Positions 29,679 through 38,702 are shown, counted from the stretch's first letter. The stretch: 50,022 nucleotides of DNA from an uncultured Bacteroidales bacterium (GCA_947311115.1 CAMZKE010000015.1:1-50022); one strand, 5' to 3'. Notes: generated by a model from the sequence alone, not told the origin. Translations and numbers: made by a program.

Positions 29679-30521
29679 TTATTCGTCATCACCAAGTTCA
29701 GCATCTAAACCTTTATTATATTGGTCCATTGCCTTATAGCTCATACCCATACTAGAAAACCCACCGTCGTGGAAAAGATTTTGCATAGTAACTTTTTTGG
29801 TTAAATCTGAGAAAAGTGTTACACAATAATCAGCACATTCTAAAGCTGTTGCATTTCCAAGTGGTGACATACGCTCTGTAAAATCCATTAAACCATCAAT
29901 ACCTTTTACTCCACTACCTGCGGTTGTCATTGTTGGCGATTGCGATATAGTATTTATTCTTACTTTTTTATCTCTACCATAAATATAACCAAAACTACGT
30001 GCAATTGACTCTAACATAGCTTTTGCATCAGCCATATCGTTATAGCGGTATAACGAACGCTGGGCAGCTACATAAGATAATGCTACAACCGAACCCCATT
30101 CGTTTATTGCATCTTTTGTTCTACAAACTTGAAGTAATTTGTGAAACGAAAGAGCTGAAATATCTAGTGTTTTTTGGAAATAATCGTAGTTTACTTTATC
30201 GTAAGGTAAACCTTTTCTTACATTCAAAGACATACCAATTGAATGAAGAATAAAATCTATTTTACCGCCCAATATTTTTTGAGTTTCGTCAATTAAATTT
30301 TCTAAATCTGCAATACTTGTAGCATCAGCAGGAATTACAATAGAACCTGTTTTTTTTGCTAATTCATCTGTTTCGCCATAACGAATAGCTATTGGAGTGT
30401 TTGTTAATGTAAATATTGCTCCCTCTTCGTGAGCCTGTTCAGCTACTTTCCAAGCAATAGATTTATCGTTTAATGCTCCAAAAATAATACCTCTTTTACC
30501 TTTTAATAAGTTGTATGCCAT
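29679..30521 (-). CDS. fabI: Enoyl-[acyl-carrier-protein] reductase (NADH)
   Basis: LLKGKRGIIFGALNDKSIAWKVAEQAHEEGA; LSYVAAQRSLYRYNDMADAKAMLESIARSFG; FHDGGFSSMGM. Confidence 0.95.
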   Translation of the reverse strand: MAYNLLKGKRGIIFGALNDKSIAWKVAEQAHEEGAIFTLTNTPIAIRYGETDELAKKTGSIVIPADATSIADLENLIDETQKILGGKIDFILHSIGMSLNVRKGLPYDKVNYDYFQKTLDISALSFHKLLQVCRTKDAINEWGSVVALSYVAAQRSLYRYNDMADAKAMLESIARSFGYIYGRDKKVRINTISQSPTMTTAGSGVKGIDGLMDFTERMSPLGNATALECADYCVTLFSDLTKKVTMQNLFHDGGFSSMGMSYKAMDQYNKGLDAELGDDE

Positions 30522-30614
30522 AATATTAAATTAATGCTGTAAAGCATGTTTTGTGCAAAGATAAATAATATTAATTAGCTCGCAATAATAATGTAAATAT
30601 AAGATTATATAAAA

Positions 30615-31115
30615 TTACACAAATTCTACTTCTGATTGCCAAATACCATGAATATTACAGCCTATTATTACTTTAACTTTATCAGTGTTTTTTAATGGTG
30701 CGTAACAACTATTATAGCCTCTAATAACACCATTTGTGAATTCAATATTTTGAATTTCTTTATTATTTACAAATACTTTCATAAAATCAATCCAATGTTC
30801 ATTTTTAGTAGGGTGTATTATTCCATCAGAACCAACTGTAATAAATATTTGAGTAAATCCATTTTTATCAGCTTCACCAAAAGTTATTTCAGGAGTGTGT
30901 TTAAGTTCAAATTTTGTTGGGTTTTCAGGGTCGGCAAAAGTATTCTCTTGACGATTTACTATTAGTTTTTCTCTTTCTGATTTTTCAGGTTGTTTTTCCG
31001 GTACGGCGGCAACTGTTTTTGCTGTTTTATTTTCGCATGATGACAAAAGTCCAATACCAGAGGTAACTACAATTGTTGCAATTCCCATTGTTTTTAACAT
31101 TTCTAATCGTTTCAT
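30615..31115 (-). CDS. Superoxide reductase (neelaredoxin/desulfoferrodoxin family), predicted lipoprotein
   Basis: Fe-site motifs KHTPEITF, HPTKNEHWIDFMKVFVNN, GCNIHGIWQSE; N-terminal MKRLEMLKTMG...GIGLLSSC lipobox. Confidence 0.88.
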   Translation of the reverse strand: MKRLEMLKTMGIATIVVTSGIGLLSSCENKTAKTVAAVPEKQPEKSEREKLIVNRQENTFADPENPTKFELKHTPEITFGEADKNGFTQIFITVGSDGIIHPTKNEHWIDFMKVFVNNKEIQNIEFTNGVIRGYNSCYAPLKNTDKVKVIIGCNIHGIWQSEVEFV

Positions 31116-31181
31116 ATTTATATTTTTTTACAAATATATAAATTTATTTAGAATAAGTTTAAATAACAAGTGTAAAAAATA

Positions 31182-31577
31182 CTAAATATGTTTTCCTGCT
31201 AATTTATAATCAGGAGTTAAATAATAAATCTCTTTTACTTTTACCACAATAACACCTTTCACAATTTTTTGTGGTTTTAGAGTTAAAATCCAATTCTTTC
31301 CATCTTCAAATATTTTGCCTGAAGTATAGTGTGTTGCTTTTCCTTTTATTTGATATCCAACGCTATCCATCCACATAGCTATTGCAACATTTCCGTTTTG
31401 TTTTATATTTTGCAATGTTTTATTATGAAAAGTGTCGATTGTTAAAATGGTTTCGTCTCCAATTATTTTTTTCGATGCTATTGCTGAAACATTTGGTGTT
31501 CCATTTTCATCAACAGTAGAAATAGCCATTACAGGTACTTGTTCGAAAAACTCTTTTATTTCTTGTGGTATTATCAT
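31182..31577 (-). CDS. Pyridoxamine 5'-phosphate oxidase-like flavin-binding protein
   Basis: EFFEQVPVMAISTVDENGTPNVSAIASKKIIGDETILTIDTFHNKTLQNIKQNGNVAIAMW. Start re-set from 31598, which lies inside a repeat. Confidence 0.88.
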   Translation of the reverse strand: MIIPQEIKEFFEQVPVMAISTVDENGTPNVSAIASKKIIGDETILTIDTFHNKTLQNIKQNGNVAIAMWMDSVGYQIKGKATHYTSGKIFEDGKNWILTLKPQKIVKGVIVVKVKEIYYLTPDYKLAGKHI

Positions 31578-31589
31578 TTTAATCTGTTT

Positions 31590-31804
31590 AACCCGCATTA
31601 TTCATGTGATTTAGCAAAAAATGAAGTTAATTTATTTAAAACCAGACAAATAACGCAAAATGTAAATCACCAAAATTTGGATAATTAATTTTTTCATATA
31701 CATTTTCCTGATACTTCGTTGCAAACCATTTGCAGTATTCATATACAGCAGCATGGTTCGTCGCCTCATCTCAGAAAAAGAAAAATGCATGAATAATCCG
31801 GGTT
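31590..31804. repeat. MITE-like family 1, 215-bp composite copy
   Basis: AACCCGCATTATTCAT(G) ... (C)ATGAATAATCCGGGTT, TA on both sides; left part matches 28052-28107, right part matches 34441-34532 inverted. Confidence 0.82.
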
Positions 31805-31957
31805 ATACCAACTTGATATCAAAGTACGTTATATAGCGTATTTTGGTGTTGAGTTGGTATTATATTGATTTTTGATAGTGTTATTAAAAATATCAACATC
31901 GTATTAAATTCATTGAAAATTATTACTAATTTAGCAGCTGAATAGAACAATACACAA

Positions 31958-33121
31958 ATGAACAGAGCAAAATTAACACACAGATTATTATGGTATTTTA
32001 TTAAACATAGTTATGCTATATATTTACGAATTCTTTTTAAAGTTAAAGTAAAGTGGTATAACAAACCACCTAACAAAGACGGTTTTTTATTAGTTGCTAA
32101 TCACTCTAATAGGCACGACCCTTTTATTATTGGAGGATATTTATACACACCAGTAAATTATATGGCTAATGTTGATGGTGTTGATGGTTTTCAAAAGGCC
32201 TTTTCAACAAAAATTGGTTGCTTTAATATTAAAAAAGGAAGAGCTGATAAAAGTGCTTTTATAGAAGCAATAAACTTATTGAAAAATGGATATACAGTTG
32301 GTATTTTTCCAGAAGGAGATAGAAGTTGGCTTGGCGAAACGGCTGATTTTTCATCAGTTACAATATCATTGGCAAAAAAAACTAAAAAGCCTATTTTAAT
32401 GGCAAGATCAGAAGGTAATTATTTATCTTGCCCACGTTGGAGTGAAAAAGCCAGACGAGGTAATATTTTTATTGAGTTTGATGTAATTAGTAAAGATGAA
32501 ATAATAAAAATGAGTAAAGACGAAATTTACAAAAAAGTATATGATTTTATATCTACTGATGATTTTGAAAACGAAAAACTCTCAAAAATTAAATACAAAG
32601 GAAAAAACCTTGCTCTGGGTATAAATAATTTATTATGGCGATGCCCAAATTGCAATACCGAAGACCAAATAATTGGCGAAAGTGATAATATTATTTGTAA
32701 ATCGTGTAATACAAAATTTAAAATAGATGGAAATCTACGAGTTTATCACTCAGAAAATATTCTTACAGATAAAAAAATTAAGAATATTAAAGATTGGTAT
32801 AATTGGCAAATTAGCTTCATGAATAAAACTAATTTTGAACTATTAGAAGATAATGAAGTTGAATTTATAAAAGAAAAAGAAGAAAATAAGTGGGAATCTA
32901 TGGGGAAAGGAGTACTGCAACTATTAGAAAACGGAATAAAATGGAATGAGAATAATAATAATTACTCCTTATTTTTTGGATTAGATGAAATAATGAATAT
33001 TGTTGATAATTTTAATGAGTATTCAATACTTAACTTAAATACAGGTCGTTATCGCTTTTATACAAACAAAACTTGCAGTTATAAATGGACTAGCCAATTA
33101 AATGAATTAAAGAAAAAATAA
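31958..33121 (+). CDS. PlsC-like 1-acylglycerol-3-phosphate acyltransferase with C-terminal zinc ribbon
   Basis: VANHSNRHDPFIIG (HX4D); GIFPEGDRSW; CPNCNTEDQIIGESDNIICKSCNTKF. Confidence 0.85.
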   Translation: MNRAKLTHRLLWYFIKHSYAIYLRILFKVKVKWYNKPPNKDGFLLVANHSNRHDPFIIGGYLYTPVNYMANVDGVDGFQKAFSTKIGCFNIKKGRADKSAFIEAINLLKNGYTVGIFPEGDRSWLGETADFSSVTISLAKKTKKPILMARSEGNYLSCPRWSEKARRGNIFIEFDVISKDEIIKMSKDEIYKKVYDFISTDDFENEKLSKIKYKGKNLALGINNLLWRCPNCNTEDQIIGESDNIICKSCNTKFKIDGNLRVYHSENILTDKKIKNIKDWYNWQISFMNKTNFELLEDNEVEFIKEKEENKWESMGKGVLQLLENGIKWNENNNNYSLFFGLDEIMNIVDNFNEYSILNLNTGRYRFYTNKTCSYKWTSQLNELKKK

Positions 33122-33241
33122 CCAAACAAATGTTGTTAATAAAATATTGATAAAACATATTAACATTACGCAAATTACAAAATAAGTATTTTTACTTTTA
33201 TAAGTTGAAAATAAACTGTAAAAATTAAAATATAACATATA

Positions 33242-34363
33242 ATGAAATTTGTAATATCAAGTAGCGAATTATCTAAGCATTTGAACGCTGTTGCCAAAGT
33301 AATAAACAGTAAAAATACTTTGCCAATTTTAGATAATTTTTTATTTAAAATAGAAGGCAATACTCTAACAATAACAGGTTCTGATTTAGAAACTACGCTG
33401 ATAACAAAAATTGAATTAGATAACGTTGAAGGCGAGGGTGTAATTGCTGTAGAGGTTAATAAATTACTTAATTTATTAAGGTTATGGCCGGAATTACCAC
33501 TTTCGTTTAGCATTGATGAGGAAAAGAAAAATGTAAATATTACATCTGAAACAGGAAAATACTCACTTCCTTATATGGATGGTGATGAATTTCCTAAAAT
33601 ACCTGAATTTGAAGGTGAATATACAACTGTAAAATACACAGGTGATGTATTAGTATCTGGTATTGAAAAAACATTATTTGCTACTGCTGACGATGAGTTA
33701 AGGCCTGTGATGAATGGTATTTTCTTTGAAATAGAAGAAGGTAAAACTACTTTTGTTGCTTCTGATTCGCACAAACTTGTTCGTTATATTAGAACTGATG
33801 TTGATGCAAAATCTACTTCATCATTTATTTTACCAAAAAAACCTGCAGGAATATTAAAAAATTCATTATCGAAAGACGACATTATTATTGAAGTTAATTT
33901 TGATCAAAAAAATGCAGTATTTAAATATGATGAATTTACTTTAATTGCTCGCTTAGTTGAAGGCACTTACCCTAGTTATAACTCTGTAATACCAACTGAT
34001 TTACCAAACAAACTTTTGGTCGATAGATTAGCATTTTTAAATAAGCTTAAGCTCGTAACAGTATTAGCTAACCAGGCAAGTTTCTTAGTAAAATTAAAAG
34101 TAACTCCAAATAAATTATTTGTTTCTGCTCAAGATGTCGATTTTGCTAGTGCAGCTAATGAAGAAATAGATTGCCATTACGAAGGTGAAGATATGGAAAT
34201 CGGTTTTAAAGGTCCTTTCTTGCAAGATATTTTATCTAACTTATCATCAGCAGATGTGGTATTGCAATTACACGACTCTTCACGTGCAGGTATTTTAGTT
34301 CCTAACGAAACTGAAACAGAAGCGGAAGATGTATTAATGTTAATTATGCCGATGATGCTTTAA
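33242..34363 (+). CDS. dnaN: DNA polymerase III subunit beta (sliding clamp)
   Basis: MKFVISSSELSKHLNAVAKVINSKNTLPILDNFLFKIEGNTLTITGSDLETTL; ends LMLIMPMML. Confidence 0.97.
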   Translation: MKFVISSSELSKHLNAVAKVINSKNTLPILDNFLFKIEGNTLTITGSDLETTLITKIELDNVEGEGVIAVEVNKLLNLLRLWPELPLSFSIDEEKKNVNITSETGKYSLPYMDGDEFPKIPEFEGEYTTVKYTGDVLVSGIEKTLFATADDELRPVMNGIFFEIEEGKTTFVASDSHKLVRYIRTDVDAKSTSSFILPKKPAGILKNSLSKDDIIIEVNFDQKNAVFKYDEFTLIARLVEGTYPSYNSVIPTDLPNKLLVDRLAFLNKLKLVTVLANQASFLVKLKVTPNKLFVSAQDVDFASAANEEIDCHYEGEDMEIGFKGPFLQDILSNLSSADVVLQLHDSSRAGILVPNETETEAEDVLMLIMPMML

Positions 34364-34407
34364 ACTTCTTAGCTTTTAGAGCTTATAATTAAACTCAATA
34401 TATATTC

Positions 34408-34436
34408 AAGAAGGGCTATTATTATAGCCCTTCTTT
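34408..34436 (+). terminator. Terminator downstream of dnaN
   Basis: AAGAAGGGCTAT-tatt-ATAGCCCTTCTT-T. Confidence 0.8.
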
Positions 34437-34440
34437 CATT

Positions 34441-34532
34441 TAACCCATGTTATTCATACGTTCTTCTTTTTCTTATATGAGGCGACGAACCATTTAGCTG
34501 TATGAATACTGGAAATGGTTTGCAATAAAGTA
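34441..34532. repeat. MITE-like family 1, partial/one-ended copy
   Basis: TAACCCATGTTATTCATACG...GAGGCGACGAACCATTTAGCTGTATGAATACTGGAAATGGTTTGCAATAAAGTA; reverse complement aligns with 31709-31805. Confidence 0.75.
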
Positions 34533-34721
34533 GATGCGGTTATATTTTATAATCATATGATGGTTTAGTATAAATGTTCGTATTCAGATTTTAGTGTATA
34601 ACTGATTCTCATTAAAGATTTTTTTTGTTGAATAAATAATATCTAACTAATTAATTTTATCTCTAAAAAATAGTGAAATTATCAAAGCTATTTGTAGCTT
34701 TATTTTTATACTATAAAAAAT

Positions 34722-34756
34722 AAAAGCTTCTGATTTGTTTAAAATCAGAAGCTTAA
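34722..34756 (-). terminator. Terminator of tRNA-Cys
   Basis: AAGCTTCTGATTT-gttta-AAATCAGAAGCTT immediately 3' of the tRNA on the minus strand. Confidence 0.75.
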
Positions 34757-34768
34757 AAATACATTTTG

Positions 34769-34839
34769 AGGTCTCGAGCGGATTCGAACCGCTGTACGAG
34801 CTTTTGCAGAGCCCTACCTAACCGCTCGGCCACGAGACC
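34769..34839 (-). tRNA. tRNA-Cys (GCA)
   Basis: GGTCTCGTGGCCGAGCGGTTAGGTAGGGCTCTGCAAAAGCTCGTACAGCGGTTCGAATCCGCTCGAGACC+T: 7-bp acceptor, GGTTCGAATCC T-arm, anticodon GCA, U73; CCA not encoded. Confidence 0.95.
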
Positions 34840-34946
34840 AAAAGCGTTTGCAAAAGTAATACAATATTTTTAATAGTGCAAACAATTTTTTTTTAAATTT
34901 TAATAAAAATGCTAGTTAAAACTCTTTTTTATTCTCAAAAATAAAT

Positions 34947-34954
34947 TACATTTG
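34947..34954 (+). promoter_or_regulatory. -7 element TACATTTG upstream of rocD
   Basis: Matches TAnnTTTG; 45 nt before the ATG. Confidence 0.4.
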
Positions 34955-34998
34955 CGAAGTTTAAATTTATTGTAAATTAATGTTCTAAATTCTTAATT

Positions 34999-36207
34999 AT
35001 GAATACACAAGACTATATCGAAAGAGAGGGCAAATATGGTGCACATAACTATCATCCGCTTCCTGTTGTTTTAGAAAAAGGCGAAGGGATTTTTGTTTGG
35101 GATGTTGAAGGAAAAAAATATTACGATTTCCTTTCAGCTTATTCAGCTGTTAATCAAGGGCACTGCCACCCTAAAATTGTAAAAGCTTTAACAGATCAAG
35201 CTAAAGTATTAAATTTAACTTCACGTGCATTTTATTCTGCTGCATTAGGCGAGTACGAAGAGTATGTAACAAAATATTTTGGATACGATAAAGTATTACC
35301 AATGAATTCGGGTGCTGAAGCAGACGAAACAGCTTTAAAACTTTGTAGAAAATGGGGGTACGATGTAAAAGGAATAGAAGAAAATAAAGCAAAAATAATT
35401 GTATGTGATGGAAACTTCCATGGTCGTACAATAACTATTATATCAATGTCAACCGACCCTGAATCGTACAAAGGTTTTGGTCCATATACACCAGGCTTTG
35501 AGGTTGTACCTTATAACGATATTCCTGCATTAGAAAAAGCATTAGAAGACCCTAATGTAGCAGGCTTTTTGGTAGAGCCTATTCAAGGTGAAGCAGGAGT
35601 TTATGTTCCTGAAGATGGTTATTTAAAAGCAGCATACGATTTATGTAAAGCTAAAAATGTACTATTTATTGCTGATGAGGTTCAAACAGGAATTGCACGT
35701 ACAGGTAAACTATTAGCTGTTGACCATGAAGATGTTCATCCTGATATATTAATTTTAGGAAAAGCTATTTCTGGTGGTGTTTATCCTATTTCTGCCGTAT
35801 TAGCTGACGACGATATTATGCTAGCAATTAAACCCGGCGAGCATGGCTCTACATACGGAGGGAATCCGATGGCTGCAAAAGTTGCTATTGCTGCACTTGA
35901 GGTTGTTAAAGAAGAAAAACTTGCTGAAAACGCAGAGCGTTTAGGCAAAATTTTCAGAGATGAGCTAAGAAAAATTGATTCAGATATGATTGAATTAGTT
36001 AGAGGTAAAGGTTTATTAAATGCAGTAATTATTAAGCCTAAAAATGGTAAATTTGCGTGGGATGTATGTGTTGCAATGAAAGAAAATGGTCTTATTGCTA
36101 AACCAACTCACGACCATATTATTCGTTTTGCTCCACCTCTTGTAATTACTGAAGAACAAATTATGGAGGCTGTTGAAATAATTAAGAAAACTTTAGCTCA
36201 GTTTTAA
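34999..36207 (+). CDS. rocD: Ornithine--oxo-acid aminotransferase
   Basis: [93 protein letters not shown]. Confidence 0.96.
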   Translation: MNTQDYIEREGKYGAHNYHPLPVVLEKGEGIFVWDVEGKKYYDFLSAYSAVNQGHCHPKIVKALTDQAKVLNLTSRAFYSAALGEYEEYVTKYFGYDKVLPMNSGAEADETALKLCRKWGYDVKGIEENKAKIIVCDGNFHGRTITIISMSTDPESYKGFGPYTPGFEVVPYNDIPALEKALEDPNVAGFLVEPIQGEAGVYVPEDGYLKAAYDLCKAKNVLFIADEVQTGIARTGKLLAVDHEDVHPDILILGKAISGGVYPISAVLADDDIMLAIKPGEHGSTYGGNPMAAKVAIAALEVVKEEKLAENAERLGKIFRDELRKIDSDMIELVRGKGLLNAVIIKPKNGKFAWDVCVAMKENGLIAKPTHDHIIRFAPPLVITEEQIMEAVEIIKKTLAQF

Positions 36208-36300
36208 TCTGTTTGGGTTTAATTCCCCGTCCCTTGGGACGTATAAAAGAATAGTATTCCATAACGATACCTCGTCCGCTTGCGGCGAGGAGATTCATTT
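36208..36300. repeat. Family 2 repeat, copy A (most complete)
   Basis: Contains CGTCCCTTGGGACG (36228-36241) and CCTCGTCCGCTTGCGGCGAGG (36270-36290); shared with 29582, 29042 and 23430 copies. Confidence 0.8.
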
Positions 36301-36318
36301 AATAGAGTTGAAAAAATA

Positions 36319-36357
36319 AAAAATAGCCATTAATTTAATTTTGATGGCTATTTTTTT
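36319..36357. terminator. Bidirectional terminator
   Basis: AAAATAGCCAT-TAATTTAATTTTG-ATGGCTATTTTTTT. Confidence 0.7.
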
Positions 36358-36851
36358 ATCCTTTTTACAGTGTCATTTCTATAAACGTACAAAGTCCACG
36401 GTGTTTTTCCCTCGTATATTCTCCATCTACCATGTTTTATACCATTCCTATATACTTCGTGTCGTTTAGCTTTAATATATAGCCAAGTACCATCTTTTTT
36501 ATCATTTTTATACTGTCCGGAAACGCATAGTTCACTTTTATTATTCCATTCTTGATAAATTCCATTTTTACGACCTAAGTTATTGTATATTTGTTTTTTA
36601 TATGTGTTTGAGTTGATGAAAAACTCGCGATAAACACCAACTGTTTTTCCATTATTTATATGTTTTATCCATGCAATTTTCGATGTGTCATCTTTATAAT
36701 ACGCATATTCATCATATCTAATTGAGTCGCCTTTAGTTTTAATAGTTACATCAAATAATTTAATTGTATCGTTATATGCTAAGCGTATAGTCTGCGATAA
36801 AACTAAGTTACTTATAAAGAAAATGACAATATTTAATATTAATTTCTTCAA
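36348..36851 (-). CDS. MORN-repeat-like secreted/periplasmic protein
   Basis: Signal peptide; NGKTVGVYREFF, LGRKNGIYQEWNNKSELCVSGQYKNDKKDGTWLYI, NGIKHGRWRIYEG. Confidence 0.75.
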   Translation of the reverse strand: MKKLILNIVIFFISNLVLSQTIRLAYNDTIKLFDVTIKTKGDSIRYDEYAYYKDDTSKIAWIKHINNGKTVGVYREFFINSNTYKKQIYNNLGRKNGIYQEWNNKSELCVSGQYKNDKKDGTWLYIKAKRHEVYRNGIKHGRWRIYEGKTPWTLYVYRNDTVKRIKK

Positions 36852-36859
36852 AAAATATG

Positions 36860-37402
36860 TTACATGAAAATTAAAAAAGCGAGAGGAATTAACGCTCCAA
36901 TAATTGCAAGAATTCCGCCTCTGCCTTTAATGCCGTGTTTACCTTTGTTTACAAATAAACCTGTAACAGCTAATAAAAATAAGGCAACAGCAAAAATGTC
37001 GGAGAAAATTGTCCACCAAATATTCGGATTGTAATGTAACTTATTAAAATGAAATAAAATTGGGCGTCTTGTCATTTCATCATAGTAACCCGAACCGGTA
37101 TTAACATCAACAATAAGACTTCCGCCTTTATAAAATATTTTTAAAATGTCTTTTTGAGGATAATAAAAGCTTTTATATAAATCTGCATCAACAAATTCTG
37201 CTAAAATTTGTTTAGCCTTTGCTTTATCAACTTTATCGGTAATAGGTGTAATTTTAATGTTTTCATGAGAAATACTGTAGTTAGGGTTCCAGTCGTTAAT
37301 ATGATTTATAGCAATACCGGATACTGCATAAATTATTGTCATACCAACAAAAAAGAATCCAAATTCGCGATGTATCCAACGATTTATTTTATGAAATTTC
37401 AT
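36860..37402 (-). CDS. PepSY-associated TM protein
   Basis: MKFHKINRWIHREFGFFFVGMTIIYAVSGIAINH; LHYNPNIWWTIFSDIFAVALFLLAVTGLFV. Confidence 0.8.
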   Translation of the reverse strand: MKFHKINRWIHREFGFFFVGMTIIYAVSGIAINHINDWNPNYSISHENIKITPITDKVDKAKAKQILAEFVDADLYKSFYYPQKDILKIFYKGGSLIVDVNTGSGYYDEMTRRPILFHFNKLHYNPNIWWTIFSDIFAVALFLLAVTGLFVNKGKHGIKGRGGILAIIGALIPLAFLIFM

Positions 37403-37545
37403 TTATTATATCTTTTGTTCGCAATTAGATGTTATTAATTGCAAATAGTTTAATTGAGTTGCAAAAATATTATTATTTATATGAAAACAAATAGTTATTG
37501 TTCGTTAATAATTTATAATATTAAAAATAAAATAAAATGCTTTGT

Positions 37546-37553
37546 TATATTTG
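37546..37553 (+). promoter_or_regulatory. -7 element TATATTTG upstream of tgt
   Basis: Matches TAnnTTTG, 19 nt upstream of the re-set start 37572. Confidence 0.45.
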
Positions 37554-37571
37554 CAAACAGTAAAATATATT

Positions 37572-38702
37572 ATGGAATTTTCGATAAAAGCAAAAGATAA
37601 AGCGTCAAAGGCTAGGGCAGGAGTTGTAAAAACTTCTCATGGTGAAATTCAAACACCAATATTTATGCCTGTAGGTACTGCGGGAACAGTAAAAGGAGTA
37701 CATCAGCATGAGCTTAGTGATGATATTAAAGCTCAAATAATTTTGGGCAATACATATCACTTGTATTTGCGACCCGGTATGGATATAATAAAGCAAGCAG
37801 GAGGTTTGCATAAATTTATGAACTGGGATAAACCTATTCTTACCGATAGTGGAGGGTATCAGGTTTTTTCGTTGTCGTCAAACCGTAAGTTAACCGATGA
37901 GGGTGCTTTGTTTAGTTCGCATATAGATGGTTCAAAACATTTGTTTACACCTGAGAATGTTGTTGATACACAGCGAATAATTGGCTCTGATATAATGATG
38001 GCTCTTGACGAGTGTACGCCTTATCCTTGCGATTATGAATACGCAAAAAAATCTATGCATTTAACCCATGCTTGGTTAAAACGGGGGGTGAAACATTTTA
38101 AAAATACAGAGTCTTTGTACGAACATTCGCAAACATATTTTCCAATAGTACAGGGTAGTGTTTACAAAGATTTACGAGTACAATCGGCTGAGTTTATCGC
38201 ATCGCAAGAAATGGAAGGTAATGCAATTGGTGGATTATCAGTTGGAGAACCGGTTGAGGATATGTATGAAATGTTAGAAATTGTAAATAATATACTTCCG
38301 CAAGATAAACCTCGCTATTTAATGGGAGTTGGTACTCCAATTAATATTTTAGAAGGTATTGCTCTGGGTACCGATATGTTTGATTGTGTTATGCCTACCA
38401 GAAATGGACGAAACGGTATGTTGTTTACTTCGGAAGGAATTATCAATATAAAAAATAAAAAATGGGAAGACGATTTTTCTAAATTAGATGAAAATGGAAC
38501 TTCGTATGTTGATAGTTTTTATACAAAAGCTTATGTAAAACATTTATTTAAAGCAAATGAATTATTAGGTTTACAAATTGCAAGTATTCATAATTTGGCT
38601 TTTTATTTGTGGCTTGTTGGCGAGGCTCGTAAGCATATTATTGATGGCGATTTTACTTCGTGGAAAAATATGATGCTTGTAAAACTAGGAACAAGATTAT
38701 AG
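37572..38702 (+). CDS. tgt: tRNA-guanine transglycosylase (queuine)
   Basis: GNTYHLYLRPGMDIIKQAGGLHKFMNWDKPILTDSGGYQVFSL; GGLSVGEP; YLMGVGTPINILEGIALGTDMFDCVMPTRNGRNG. N-terminal extension in the ORF track removed. Confidence 0.96.
   Translation: MEFSIKAKDKASKARAGVVKTSHGEIQTPIFMPVGTAGTVKGVHQHELSDDIKAQIILGNTYHLYLRPGMDIIKQAGGLHKFMNWDKPILTDSGGYQVFSLSSNRKLTDEGALFSSHIDGSKHLFTPENVVDTQRIIGSDIMMALDECTPYPCDYEYAKKSMHLTHAWLKRGVKHFKNTESLYEHSQTYFPIVQGSVYKDLRVQSAEFIASQEMEGNAIGGLSVGEPVEDMYEMLEIVNNILPQDKPRYLMGVGTPINILEGIALGTDMFDCVMPTRNGRNGMLFTSEGIINIKNKKWEDDFSKLDENGTSYVDSFYTKAYVKHLFKANELLGLQIASIHNLAFYLWLVGEARKHIIDGDFTSWKNMMLVKLGTRL

Noticed and set aside
36208-36300. Family 2 repeat as a simple Rho-independent terminator
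   Set aside because: Hairpins are GC-rich but not followed by a U-tract in either orientation; a separate canonical terminator is nearby at 36319-36357.
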